Source of the DNA: AWTP1-13 sp963840075
GTDB taxonomy: Bacteria > Pseudomonadota > Alphaproteobacteria > Rhizobiales > Hyphomicrobiaceae
NCBI GenBank assembly: GCA_963840075.1
Contig: CAWIXS010000001.1
Coordinates: 62,001 to 126,000, forward strand
Reading direction: 5' to 3'
Length of the DNA stretch: 64,000 nt
Position numbers and translations under genes: made by a program. This document shows, in pieces, positions 50,023 to 62,029 of this stretch (within the stretch, counting starts at the first letter, position 1; every line of letters begins with the position of its first letter). Under the pieces are notes generated by a model that saw nothing but the letters and a program-made list of their open reading frames with translations, did no database searches and was not told where the DNA came from.

Positions 50023-50265
50023 GCGGGGGCCCGGCCATGGGCCGGATCGTGGCGCGTCCGGGAGCCGGCATTTCGGCCGGGTGCGGCATTTCGGGGCCGG
50101 TAATGTTTAATCCAACCTTGATCTGGCCGCGGCTAGCATGCTCAGATGGGTTGATTACCCTGTTCGACCCCGCGCCAGCCACTGAAGGACGCTGAAGTAG
50201 TAGGGCGAGTGATCTGCCCTGCTGATAGTGGATGGCCGCCCAGAAGGACGCATCGAGAAGACCTG

Positions 50266-51516
<1,251 letters not shown>

Positions 51517-51587
51517 CGCACGTTGACGCAGGGGAGGGCGGGCTGCCGGCTCCAGCTGCTCGCTGGACTTTCAGGCGCGTCTATCCC

Positions 51588-51616
51588 CTTGATTGGGAAC
51601 CGCAAGGGGACCATCT
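51588..51616 (+). promoter_or_regulatory. Candidate sigma32 (heat-shock) promoter of lon
   Basis: CTTGATT (51588-51594) and GACCATCT (51609-51616) are 14 bases apart, close to the RpoH consensus (CTTGAAA and CCCCATNT). The pair lies in the 302-base clpX-lon gap, about 200 bases before the lon start. lon is a standard RpoH target. Nothing else was recognised in the gap. Confidence 0.45.
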
Positions 51617-51818
51617 CTTGTCCTGGCGCGAGCCCGGCAACGATTTGTCCCGACTGGTTAGGGGCGGCCCTTCGCATCCCGCCCAGTCGCGCCTTCCCAA
51701 CGTAAGATGGCGCAAGTGTTGCACGGGAGGCGACGCACGAGCCTGGGAACGTGCTAGACTGGAGTTGGTGGGTCAGGTCGGTCGCAAGGCCTGCATCGGG
51801 TACGAAACGGGAAGAGAC

Positions 51819-54236
<2,418 letters not shown>

Positions 54237-54507
54237 GCTGCGCGCTCGCCGCGCCAAGCCTGCCACATCTCGTTGCCTGGAAGGCCGTTCCCGAGACACG
54301 GGGGCGGCCTTCGGCCATTCCTCGGCCGAGCCGGGCAGGCGCTCGCTCATATCGTTAGCAGGAACGATTGGTAAGGAAGCGGCTCACGCGCCGGTAACGT
54401 TCTGCCGCGCGGCCTTGCGCCGCCGCAGGACCATCGCCAGATTGCGACGGGCAGCGAGCAAGTTCACGAGCCGACAGACGAGCCGACACAGACGAGCCGA
54501 TAGTGAC

Positions 54508-55839
54508 ATGAGCAGCACGCGGCAACTTCACCTCGGCGCCTTCATGCGCCCGGTGAGCATCCACACCGGCGCCTGGCGCTGGCCGGGCGCGTTCCCCGAC
54601 GCCAACTTCAACCTCGCGCACCTGAAGCGCTTCATCGCGACGCTGGAGCGCGGCAAGTTCGACGCCTTCTTCATGGCCGACCATCTGGCCGTGCTCAACA
54701 TGCCCATCGAGGCCCTGAAGCGCAGCCACACCGTCACCTCGTTCGAGCCGTTCACGCTGCTCTCGGCGCTGTCGGCCGTCACCGAGCGCATCGGCCTCGT
54801 CGCCACGGCGTCGACCACCTTCGACGCGCCCTACCATATCGCGCGCCGCTTCGCCTCGCTCGACCACTTGAGCGGCGGACGCGCCGGCTGGAACATCGTC
54901 ACCACCTCCAACCCCGATGCGGCGCTGAACTTCGGGCTTACGGAGCAGATGGAGCACGCCGAGCGCTACGCCCGCGCGCGCGAGTTCTACGACGTGGTGA
55001 CCGGCCTTTGGGACAGCTGGGCCGATGATGCCTTCATCCGCGATGCCGCAAGCGGCATCTATTTCGATCCGGAGAAGCTGCATGTGCTCGGCCACAAGGG
55101 CAAATATCTCTCCGTGCGCGGCCCGCTCAACATCGCGCGGCCGGTCCAGGGCTGGCCGGTGATCGTCCAGGCCGGCGCCTCCGACGCCGGGCGGCAGCTC
55201 GCGGCCGAGACGGCGGAGGTGGTGTTCGCCGCCGGACTTCCTCTTCCCGCGGCCCAGCAGTTCTATGCCGACGTCAAGGGCCGCGCGCAGAGGGCGGGGC
55301 GCAACCCGGACCACATCAAGATCCTCCCCGGCGCGCTCGTCATCGTCGCCGACACCGTGCAGGAGGCCCGCGCCAGGCGCGCCCGGCTCGACAGCCAGGT
55401 GCACTACGAGAGCGCCATTGCGTCGCTTTCCATCGCGCTGGGCCACGACGCCTCGACGTTCGACCCCGACGGCCCGCTGCCCGACATCCCCGAGACCAAC
55501 CAGAGCAAGAGCGGCCGCGAGCGGGTCGTCGACCTCGCCAGGCGCGAGGACCTCACCGTGCGCCAGCTCGCCCAGCGCCTCGGCGGTTATTCCGGCCTCA
55601 CCTTCGCCGGCACGCCCGCCACCATCGCCGACGCCATGGAGGAGTGGCTCATGAGCCGCGGCAGCGACGGCTTCAACGTGATGTTCCCCTATCTGCCTGA
55701 GGGCCTCGACGACTTCGTCGACCTGGTGGTGCCCGAGCTGCAGCGCCGCGGTCTGTTCCGGCGCGAGTACCCCGGCACCACCCTGCGCGACACGCTCGGC
55801 CTGCCGCGGCCGGAGAACCGGTTCTTCGAAGGTGTCTGA
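54508..55839 (+). CDS. LLM-class FMN-dependent monooxygenase (NtaA/DmoA-type)
   Basis: A 443-residue bacterial-luciferase-fold flavoenzyme that needs a separate flavin reductase. Landmarks of the NtaA/SnaA/DszA group are 'LGAFMRPVSIHTGAWRWPGA' near 9-28, 'KFDAFFMADHLAVLN' near 50-64, 'ASTTFDAPYHIARRFASLDH' near 98-117, 'LSGGRAGWNIVTTSNPDAAL' near 118-137 and 'WPVIVQAGASDAGRQLAAET' near 215. Substrates in the group include nitrilotriacetate, dimethyl sulfide and alkanesulfonate analogues; nothing here decides. The last three codons (Gly-Val-stop) are supplied by a GTCAGACCC-type palindrome. No flavin reductase is adjacent. Confidence 0.9.
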   Translation: MSSTRQLHLGAFMRPVSIHTGAWRWPGAFPDANFNLAHLKRFIATLERGKFDAFFMADHLAVLNMPIEALKRSHTVTSFEPFTLLSALSAVTERIGLVATASTTFDAPYHIARRFASLDHLSGGRAGWNIVTTSNPDAALNFGLTEQMEHAERYARAREFYDVVTGLWDSWADDAFIRDAASGIYFDPEKLHVLGHKGKYLSVRGPLNIARPVQGWPVIVQAGASDAGRQLAAETAEVVFAAGLPLPAAQQFYADVKGRAQRAGRNPDHIKILPGALVIVADTVQEARARRARLDSQVHYESAIASLSIALGHDASTFDPDGPLPDIPETNQSKSGRERVVDLARREDLTVRQLAQRLGGYSGLTFAGTPATIADAMEEWLMSRGSDGFNVMFPYLPEGLDDFVDLVVPELQRRGLFRREYPGTTLRDTLGLPRPENRFFEGV

Positions 55840-55857
55840 CCCTCTGGGTCAGACACC
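55831..55857. repeat. GTCTGACCC palindrome, copy 5 (overlaps a stop codon)
   Basis: 12-nt arms GGTGTCTGACCC/GGGTCAGACACC around TCT. It is a variant with A and T swapped in the middle of each arm, keeping the stem. The arm's GGT-GTC-TGA forms the last two codons and stop of the monooxygenase gene. Confidence 0.85.
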
Positions 55858-55909
55858 GTGGCGCGACCTCGCTCTTGGCCGGCGCGCTGATGACAGCGCG
55901 TTGAGCAAC

Positions 55910-55936
55910 GGTGTCAGACCCGGAGGGTCTGACACC
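55910..55936. repeat. GTCAGACCC palindrome, copy 6 (touches a stop codon)
   Basis: Perfect main-form arms around GGA. Its last base is the final base of the TAG stop of the minus-strand ene-reductase gene, so on that strand the repeat starts at the stop. With copy 5 it gives one palindrome for each of the two convergent 3' ends. Confidence 0.85.
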
Positions 55937-56991
55937 TACGCCACGGCCGGATAATCCGTGTAGCCCTCCGGCCCCGCCGAGTAGAACGTGTCGGTCTTCC
56001 ACGGGTTGAGCGGCGCGTTGAGGGCGAGCCGGCGCACCAGGTCCGGGTTGGCGATGAAGGCCTTGCCGAAGGCGACGGCGTCGGCCTCGCCGGCGCCGAT
56101 CACCGTCTCCGCCGACGCCTTGTCGAAGGCCTCGTTGGCGATCCACACGCCGCCGAAGGCCGCCTTGAGCTGCGGGCCGATGCGGTCCTCGCCCAGCTTC
56201 TCGCGCGCCAAGATGAAGGCGATGCGGCGCTTGCCGAGCTCGCGCGCCAGATAGCTGAACGTGGCGAGCCGGTTGGAATCGCCCATGCTGTGGGCATCTC
56301 CGCGCGGCGCGATGTGCATGCCGACCCGGCCCGGGCCCCACACGGAGACCACGGCATCCGTCACCTCCAGATGCAGCCGCGCGCGGTTCTCGATCGGCCC
56401 GCCGTAGGCGTCGGTGCGCGTGTTGGACCCGTCCTGCAGGAACTGGTCGAGCAGATAGCCGTTGGCGCCGTGGATCTCCACCCCGTCGAAGCCCGCCGCC
56501 TTGGCGTTCTCGGCGGCCTTGCGGAACGCCTCGACGATGCCCGCAATCTCGTGCGTCTCGAGCGCGCGCGGCGTCTCGAAGGGCGTCTGCGGTCGGATCA
56601 GGTTCACGTGGCCCGCGGGGGCGATGGCGCTCGGGGCCACCGGCAGCGCCCCGTTGTGATAGGAGGAATGCGACACGCGCCCCACGTGCCAGAGCTGCAC
56701 CAGGATGCGCCCGCCCTTCTCGTGCACCGCCCGGGTGATGGCCTTCCAGCCCTCGACCTGCTCGGCCGACCAGATGCCGGGCGTCGAGGGATAGCCGACG
56801 CCCCGGGGCTCCACCGAGGTCGCCTCGGTCAGGATCAGGCCGGCGGACGCCCGCTGCGCGTAGTACTCGCGCATCAGGGCGTTCGGCACGCGGCCCGGAA
56901 TGGTGGCGCGGTTGCGCGTCAGCGGCGCCATCACGATGCGGTTGGGCAGCTCCAGCTCGCCCGCGGCCAGGGGCTCCAACAGTTTGCTCAT
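55936..56991 (-). CDS. Old Yellow Enzyme family ene-reductase (NemA-like)
   Basis: FMN/NADPH enzyme that reduces activated C=C bonds and nitro compounds; in bacteria it often detoxifies electrophiles. The 351-residue product has 'NRIVMAPLTRNRATIPGRVP' near 17-36, 'AGLILTEATSVEPRGVGYPS' near 50-69, 'LVQLWHVGRVSHSSYHNG' near 97-114, the catalytic region 'GFDGVEIHGANGYLLDQFLQ' near 170-189 with His/Asn, and 'NTRTDAYGGPIENRARLHLE'. ATG at 56991 is the family start. It is divergent from an ArsR-type gene, with an operator-like palindrome in between. Confidence 0.93.
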   Translation of the reverse strand: MSKLLEPLAAGELELPNRIVMAPLTRNRATIPGRVPNALMREYYAQRASAGLILTEATSVEPRGVGYPSTPGIWSAEQVEGWKAITRAVHEKGGRILVQLWHVGRVSHSSYHNGALPVAPSAIAPAGHVNLIRPQTPFETPRALETHEIAGIVEAFRKAAENAKAAGFDGVEIHGANGYLLDQFLQDGSNTRTDAYGGPIENRARLHLEVTDAVVSVWGPGRVGMHIAPRGDAHSMGDSNRLATFSYLARELGKRRIAFILAREKLGEDRIGPQLKAAFGGVWIANEAFDKASAETVIGAGEADAVAFGKAFIANPDLVRRLALNAPLNPWKTDTFYSAGPEGYTDYPAVA

Positions 56992-57102
56992 GATCACCTC
57001 GTTCTTGCGACTGCCGTTGCGCCGCAGCACGTTGTCGGCGCACACACGTCCTGCCAACGCATCGCCGATGGAGATTTGCCGGGCGGAGCCCTATATGTTC
57101 TA

Positions 57103-57122
57103 TGTTCGACGATTGTCGAACA
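57103..57122. promoter_or_regulatory. ArsR-type operator palindrome
   Basis: TGTTCGAC-GATT-GTCGAACA is a perfect 8-bp inverted repeat centred about 30 bases before the ArsR-type start codon and about 120 bases from the divergent ene-reductase start. The size and symmetry suit a winged-helix dimer. It probably overlaps the promoter of the regulator and may serve both genes. Confidence 0.65.
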
Positions 57123-57141
57123 ATGTACCTGGATCGAGGCC

Positions 57142-57456
57142 ATGAGGCAAGGCAAGCAGCTGGCGCACCCGGCGCCCAGGGAGATCACGCTTGCGCGAGT
57201 GCTGCACGCGCTGAGCGATCCCGTGCGCCTCTCCGTCGTCGCCGACCTTGCGAGCGGAGACGAGCGCGGCTCCAGCGAGTTCGAGTGCGGGGTGGCCGAG
57301 TCCACGCTCAGCCATCACCTGAAGGTGCTGCGGTTGGCCGGCGTCATCAGGCACCGCAAGGAGGGCACCCGCTGCTTCGTCGCCCTGCGGCCCGAGCTGG
57401 AGAGGACGTTCCCCGGCCTCCTCGCAGCGATCCTGAAGGCGCGCCGCCGCTCCTAG
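57142..57456 (+). CDS. ArsR-family winged-helix regulator
   Basis: A 104-residue repressor-type protein: 'ITLARVLHALSDPVRLSVVA' near 16-35, a recognition helix region 'GVAESTLSHHLKVLRLAGVI' near 52-71 and wing 'RHRKEGTRCFVALRPEL' near 72-88. Two Cys (about 50 and 80) could sense electrophiles; the CxC metal motif of true arsenic sensors is absent. Its divergent partner is an Old Yellow Enzyme, which suggests control of that gene in response to quinones or enones (inference). The ATG at 57142 follows the operator by 19 bases. Confidence 0.88.
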   Translation: MRQGKQLAHPAPREITLARVLHALSDPVRLSVVADLASGDERGSSEFECGVAESTLSHHLKVLRLAGVIRHRKEGTRCFVALRPELERTFPGLLAAILKARRRS

Positions 57457-57610
57457 TCTGGTCGGCTCGTCGGTGCCGCCGAACGCCGCCTCCTGACCAC
57501 CTTTTTGGGCAGCGTCTCTCGGCGCGGGATGCGCCCCTTGGCTTGGTCGGCGCGAGCCCTTAAGCTTCCGCTCCAGCCTACAACGCGCGTCATCGCCGAG
57601 AGGAAGAGCC

Positions 57611-58096
57611 ATGCCAATCAATGTCGGGGACAAGCTGCCGGAAGCCACCTTCACCACGATGTCGGCCGAGGGTCCCAAGCCCCAGACCACGGCGGAGGTG
57701 TTCGGCGGCAAGAAGGTGGCCCTGTTCGCGGTGCCCGGCGCCTTCACGCCCACCTGCTCCAAGCAGCACCTGCCCGGCTACGTGCAGAACTACGACCAGC
57801 TCAAGTCCAAGGGCTTCGACGCCGTCGCCTGCACATCGGTGAACGACATCTTCGTGCTCAGCGCCTGGTCCAAGGACGGCGGCGCCGACGGCAAGATCCT
57901 GATGCTGGCCGACGGCAGCGCCGACTTCGCCAGGAAGATCGGCCTCGAGGTCGACCTCACCGCGCGCGGCCTCGGCGTGCGCTCCAAGCGCTACTCGATG
58001 GTCGTGGAGGACGGCGTGGTGAAGTCGCTCAACGTCGAGGAGGTGCCCTCCAACCACGACAAGTCCAGCGCCGCCCTGATGTGCACCCTGGCGTAG
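57611..58096 (+). CDS. Peroxiredoxin, Prx5 type
   Basis: Reduces hydroperoxides with glutathione/glutaredoxin or thioredoxin. The 161-residue protein has the peroxidatic Cys in 'ALFAVPGAFTPTCSKQHLPG' near 37-56 and the Prx5 block 'VNDIFVLSAWSKDGGADGKI' near 77-96. Another Cys at about 73 may act in resolution. GAGGAAGAGCC precedes the ATG. It follows the ArsR-type gene by 154 bases on the same strand; both neighbours concern electrophile or peroxide stress. A palindrome starts at its stop codon. Confidence 0.93.
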   Translation: MPINVGDKLPEATFTTMSAEGPKPQTTAEVFGGKKVALFAVPGAFTPTCSKQHLPGYVQNYDQLKSKGFDAVACTSVNDIFVLSAWSKDGGADGKILMLADGSADFARKIGLEVDLTARGLGVRSKRYSMVVEDGVVKSLNVEEVPSNHDKSSAALMCTLA

Positions 58097-58121
58097 GTGT
58101 CAGACCCGGAGGTCTGACACC
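58096..58121. repeat. GTCAGACC palindrome, copy 7 (overlaps a stop codon)
   Basis: 11-nt arms GGTGTCAGACC/GGTCTGACACC around CGGA. The first G is the last base of the peroxiredoxin TAG stop. It lies between two genes in the same direction (peroxiredoxin and HtrA-like). Confidence 0.83.
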
Positions 58122-58199
58122 TATCGCCTGAAAGGTTGATCGCGCCTATATAAGCTTCCGCCGGGCCCCCTCCGATGCGGCCCGGCCGGAGATCGACAG

Positions 58200-59171
58200 A
58201 TGCAATTGTGGCGCAGGGATCGCGACGACGGCGACGAGGAGCTGCTCGACGCCTACTCGAACGCGATCGTCAATGTGGTCGAGAAGGTCTCGCCCTCGGT
58301 GGTCCACGTGCGGGTGCAGGGCACCCGCGTGGGCCAGCTGGGCTCCGGGTCGGGTACCATCATCGCCCCCGACGGCCTCGTCCTCACCAACAACCACGTG
58401 GTCGACGGCGTCGCCAAGATCGATCTGGCCCTGCACGACGGGCGGCAGGTGCCGGCCCGCATCCTCGGGCGCGACCCCGACACCGACATCGCGGTCCTGA
58501 GGGCCGAGACCGGCGATCGCCTCCCGGCCGCGGGGATCGGCAATTCCAAGAAGGTCAAGCAGGGTCAGGTCGCGGTGGCGATCGGCAATCCGCTGGGCTT
58601 CGAGTCGACGGTGACGGCGGGCATCGTCAGCGCCATCGGCCGCTCGCTCAGGGCCCAGAACGGCCGCCTCATCAGCGACGTGATCCAGACCGACGCGGCC
58701 CTCAACCCGGGCAACTCCGGCGGGCCGCTGGTCAACTCGCGCGCCGAGGTGATCGGCGTCAACACCGCCGTCATCATGGGGGCGCAGGGCATCTGCTTCT
58801 CGGTGGCCTCCAACACCGCCCAGCACGTGCTGACCCAGATCCTGCAGCACGGCCGCGTGCGCCGCGCGCGGCTCGGCATCGCCGGCGACCAGGTGCACCT
58901 GCCGCAGCGCATCAAGGCCCAGACCGGCCTCCAGCAGGACGCCGCCGTGCGCGTCGTGGAGGTTCAGCCGGGAAGCCCCGCCCACTCCGGGGGGATCGCG
59001 CCCGGCGACGTGATCGTCGGCGTCGACAAGGAGGTCGTCACGGGCATCGACGACATCGCCCGCGTGCTGGACGGCACCCGTATCGACAAGCGCGTCTCGA
59101 TCCGCATCCTGCGCGAGGGCCGCCCGCGCACCCTCGATGTGGTCCCCACCGAGCGGCTCAGCGAGCGCTGA
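58200..59171 (+). CDS. HtrA-like S1C serine protease without signal peptide
   Basis: A 323-residue trypsin-like protease with one PDZ domain. Catalytic His in 'LVLTNNHVVDGVAKIDLALH' near 60-79, Asp in 'LGRDPDTDIAVLRAETGD' near 88-105 and Ser in 'TDAALNPGNSGGPLVNSRAE' near 163-182; PDZ from about 225 ('VRVVEVQPGSPAHSGGIAPG'). DegP/DegS proteins are exported or membrane-anchored, but this one starts 'QLWRRDRDDGDEELLDAYSN' with no hydrophobic segment, so it may stay in the cytosol. GGAG precedes the ATG. Its stop abuts the truncated LysE gene. Confidence 0.9.
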   Translation: MQLWRRDRDDGDEELLDAYSNAIVNVVEKVSPSVVHVRVQGTRVGQLGSGSGTIIAPDGLVLTNNHVVDGVAKIDLALHDGRQVPARILGRDPDTDIAVLRAETGDRLPAAGIGNSKKVKQGQVAVAIGNPLGFESTVTAGIVSAIGRSLRAQNGRLISDVIQTDAALNPGNSGGPLVNSRAEVIGVNTAVIMGAQGICFSVASNTAQHVLTQILQHGRVRRARLGIAGDQVHLPQRIKAQTGLQQDAAVRVVEVQPGSPAHSGGIAPGDVIVGVDKEVVTGIDDIARVLDGTRIDKRVSIRILREGRPRTLDVVPTERLSER

Positions 59172-59639
59172 AAGACGAGGTTTCAGCTCGGGCTCTCGGC
59201 GATCCTGATGACCTCGGCGCTCGCCTTCGAGATCGTGAAGTATCTCGGCGCCGCCTATCTGATCTATCTCGGCATCTGCGCCCTCCTGGAGCAGTCCGGC
59301 GACATCCATCTGCCCCAGGTGCGGCGGGTGACGCCAAGCGTCGCCTTCCGCCAGGCCATCCTCACCGAGGTCCTCAACCCGAAGACGGCGCTGTTCTTCC
59401 TGTCGTTCCTGCCGCAGTTCGCAAATCCCGCGCGCGGGGCGGTGTGGGCGCAGCTCCTGGTGCTGGGGGCGATCTTCGTCGCCATCAGCATCGCCTACAC
59501 GGCGCTGCTCGCGCTCGGTGCGGCCTCGGTGGCGGGCTGGCTCACCCGCCACAGCACCATCGGCAGATGGAAGGGCAGGCTCGTCGGCAGCATCTACATC
59601 GGCCTCGGGGTGCAGCTCGCCCTCCAGGAGCGGCGGTAG
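59172..59639 (+). pseudogene. LysE/RhtB amino-acid exporter lacking its N-terminus
   Basis: In the frame of 59208 the sequence reads 'FQLGLSAILMTSALAFEIVK', 'YLGAAYLIYLGICALL', 'NPKTALFFLSFLPQFANPAR' and three more hydrophobic segments ending 'IYIGLGVQLALQERR': the last two-thirds of a LysE/RhtB exporter. The family start with its 'PGP' motif and first one to two helices (about 60 residues) is missing. Homology begins within 10 bases of the HtrA-like stop codon. An ATG at 59208 could give a 143-residue protein, but this is unlikely to work. Confidence 0.8.
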
Positions 59640-59831
59640 CCCTCGGGCCGCTCCGCTGTCGGATATCGGCGAGCGGAGCCATGGTCTGTTAACGGTTGTA
59701 CCGCCCGAGCGAAATCCTTCATGGGAGCGCCGCCCGCTGCCATCTCTGCCGTGGGCTATCTCGGTACCCGGCGGATGCCGAGGGCCCTCCAGGCCCTTCC
59801 TGCGCAGCCGCAGAGGCATTCTGAGAGCAAT

Positions 59832-59859
59832 GGTGTCAGACCCGCAGGGGCCCGGCACC
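59832..59859. repeat. Degenerate GTCAGACCC palindrome, copy 8
   Basis: The left arm GGTGTCAGACCC is intact; the right side (GGGGCCCGGCACC) keeps only part of the arm. It ends 1 base before the stop codon of the minus-strand aldehyde dehydrogenase. It lies in the 221-base convergent gap, where nothing else was seen. Confidence 0.65.
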
Positions 59860-59860
59860 T

Positions 59861-61372
59861 TTACGACGCTGTCTTCATCACGAAGGGGTTGCCGCCGCCG
59901 GGACCGTTGTTGATCCACACCGACTTCGATTGCAGATACCCCTCGATCGCCTCCGCCCCGTTCTCGCGCCCGAGCCCCGAGGCCTTGTAGCCGCCGAACG
60001 GCATCAGGAAGCTCACCGCGCGGTAGGTGTTCACCCAGACGGTGCCGGCCTTGATGCGGCGCGCCATGGTGTGGGCGCGCTTCACCGATTGCGTCCATAC
60101 GCCGGCGCCGAGGCCGTAGGCGATGTCGTTGGCGATCGCCACCGCCTCCTCCTCGTCCTTGAACTTGATCACCGACAGGACGGGCCCGAACACCTCCTCC
60201 TGGGCGATGCGCATCCTGTTGTTGACGCCGGTGAAGATAGTGGGCTTGACGAAATACTTGCCGCCGCCCTCCTCCTTGGTCGCGGGCCCGCCGCCCAGCA
60301 CGCAGTTGGCGCCCTCGCCCTTGGCGATGTCGATGTAGGAGAGCACCTTCTGGTACTGCGGCGGGGTCGTCACCGGCCCCACCTGGGTCTCCGGCAGGCC
60401 GGGGTCGCCGAGCCGCGCCGTCTTGGCCATGGCGACGAGCTTCTCGACGAACCGGTCGTGGATGGTCTCCTGCAGCAGCAGGCGCGAGCCGGCGATGCAG
60501 GTCTGCCCGGTCGCCGCGAAGATGCCCGAGACCGCCCCGCTCACCGCGTCGTCCAGAATGCAGTCGTCGAACACGATGTTGGGCGACTTGCCGCCCAGCT
60601 CCAGCGACACCTTCTTGAAGCTCCTGGCCGCCAGCTCGTTGACGCGGGCGCCCGTCACCGAGCCGCCGGTGAAGGCCACCTTGGCGACCTTGGGATGCGT
60701 CACCAGCGGCTCGCCGACCACGGCGCCGTAGCCGGTCACCACATTGACGACGCCCGGCGGCAGGCCCGACTCCTCGATCACCAGCTTCATGAATTCGAGC
60801 AGCGAGGCCGAGGTGAACTCGGACGGCTTGATGACCACGGTGCAGCCCGCCGCCAGCGCCGGCGCGAGCTTCCAGCCGACCAGCATCAGCGGCGAGTTCC
60901 ACGGCGTGATGAAGGCGCACACGCCGACCGGCTCCTTGAGGATGTAGTTGAAGTGCTCGGGGCGGTCGACCGGCACCACGGCGCCCTGAATCTTGTCGGC
61001 GAGGCCGCCGTAGTAGTAGAACCACTCGGGCAGGTACCTGGTCTGCGCCACCATCTCCGAGATCAACTTGCCGTTGTCGCGCACCTCGATCCGCGCCAGA
61101 TGCTCGGCGTGCTTCTCGATGAGCCCGGCGATCTTGCGCATGATCTTGCCGCGCGCGGTCTGCGTCATCGCCGGCCACGGGCCGGTCTCGAAGGCGCGGG
61201 AGGCGGCCTCCACCGCGCGGTCGACATCGGCCTTGTCGCACTCGGGGATCGTCGCCCACGGCTCGCCGGTGTAGGGGTCGAAGGTCTGGAATTTCTTCCC
61301 CGAGGCCGCCTCGCTCCATTTGCCGTCGATGTAGGTCTGGTAGTCCTGAAGCTTGGCCGGGCGGTCCAGCAT
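59861..61372 (-). CDS. Aldehyde dehydrogenase family protein
   Basis: A 503-residue NAD(P)-dependent aldehyde dehydrogenase. Landmarks are 'GVCAFITPWNSPLMLVGWKL' near 143-162, 'VAFTGGSVTGARVNELAARS' near 225-244, the catalytic Glu in 'VSLELGGKSPNIVFDDC' near 250, the catalytic Cys in 'IFAATGQTCIAGSRLLLQET' near 280-299 and 'EEVFGPVLSVIKF' near 385. The closest groups are betaine/aminoaldehyde or hydroxymuconic-type dehydrogenases; the substrate is open. ATG at 61372 has GGGGAGAAG upstream. It is unrelated in detail to the enzyme at 39939. Confidence 0.9.
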   Translation of the reverse strand: MLDRPAKLQDYQTYIDGKWSEAASGKKFQTFDPYTGEPWATIPECDKADVDRAVEAASRAFETGPWPAMTQTARGKIMRKIAGLIEKHAEHLARIEVRDNGKLISEMVAQTRYLPEWFYYYGGLADKIQGAVVPVDRPEHFNYILKEPVGVCAFITPWNSPLMLVGWKLAPALAAGCTVVIKPSEFTSASLLEFMKLVIEESGLPPGVVNVVTGYGAVVGEPLVTHPKVAKVAFTGGSVTGARVNELAARSFKKVSLELGGKSPNIVFDDCILDDAVSGAVSGIFAATGQTCIAGSRLLLQETIHDRFVEKLVAMAKTARLGDPGLPETQVGPVTTPPQYQKVLSYIDIAKGEGANCVLGGGPATKEEGGGKYFVKPTIFTGVNNRMRIAQEEVFGPVLSVIKFKDEEEAVAIANDIAYGLGAGVWTQSVKRAHTMARRIKAGTVWVNTYRAVSFLMPFGGYKASGLGRENGAEAIEGYLQSKSVWINNGPGGGNPFVMKTAS

Positions 61373-61559
61373 GGCGCTTCTCCCCTGCGATGGTTGGCGA
61401 GTTGGGCGCAAGGCTAGTGCGCGCGCCAGCGCTGTTCAAGCGGGGCCGCGGGCATTGGCAGGGCAGCCGCGCCGCGCGCGGCCACCATCGGCCCACAATC
61501 TCGACACACAACGTGGTATCTTTTCTATCTCTCGGCCCCGGGGGGCGGAGACTTGGGTC

Positions 61560-61931
61560 ATGAAGAACTTTCTCGTTGCAGCGCTGATGCTCGCTGCAAC
61601 CCTCGGCGGCGCGGCGCGCGCCGACCTGCCATTCTCCTTGCCGGGCCAGCCGGGCCCGGACCTCGGCAAGCGTCCGCAGTGCACCAGCGCCTACGTACGC
61701 TCCCTCGAGCGGCAGGCCGCAGCCATGCACAGCTTCCGCCGTACTGGCGCGGAGGCGATGCACCGGGTGTGCACACTGATCGAGCTCGGCAGCGTCTTCC
61801 TCGGCCTCGACGCGGACCTCGCGCGGATCGCGACGCAGTGCCGGGCTGGCCAGGGCGGCCTGGAGCGCGAGCTGGTGAGCCGGCTGGGCTTCCTGAGGTC
61901 CGAGCTCATCCGCTGCAACGACACCATCTAG
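61560..61931 (+). CDS. Small secreted hypothetical protein
   Basis: I do not recognise the family. The 123-residue product has a signal peptide (MKNFLVAALMLAATLGGAAR, cleavage after ARA) and a helical mature part with three Cys ('RPQCTSAYVRSLERQAAAMH', 'EAMHRVCTLIELGSVFLG', 'ARIATQCRAGQGG') and a fourth near the end ('LIRCND'). Two disulfides are possible. It is 98 bases before the VWA protein gene and may share its transcript. Confidence 0.72.
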   Translation: MKNFLVAALMLAATLGGAARADLPFSLPGQPGPDLGKRPQCTSAYVRSLERQAAAMHSFRRTGAEAMHRVCTLIELGSVFLGLDADLARIATQCRAGQGGLERELVSRLGFLRSELIRCNDTI

Positions 61932-62029
61932 CCCTCGTCAACCGTTTCTCGGCTGCGGATCTCGACCACCGCGTCAATTCGCGCCTAGTCTCGCCACCCT
62001 CGCCCTCGGTGCGTCCCGGAGAGTTGATC

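Noticed and set aside
50023..50265. Sigma32 promoter before clpX
   Set aside because: A CTTGATC word near 50117 has no acceptable -10 partner at the right spacing.
58146..61763. 1205-codon minus-strand frame across htrA-like, lysE and aldehyde dehydrogenase genes
   Set aside because: The real minus-strand dehydrogenase is in another frame, and this one has no recognisable domain.
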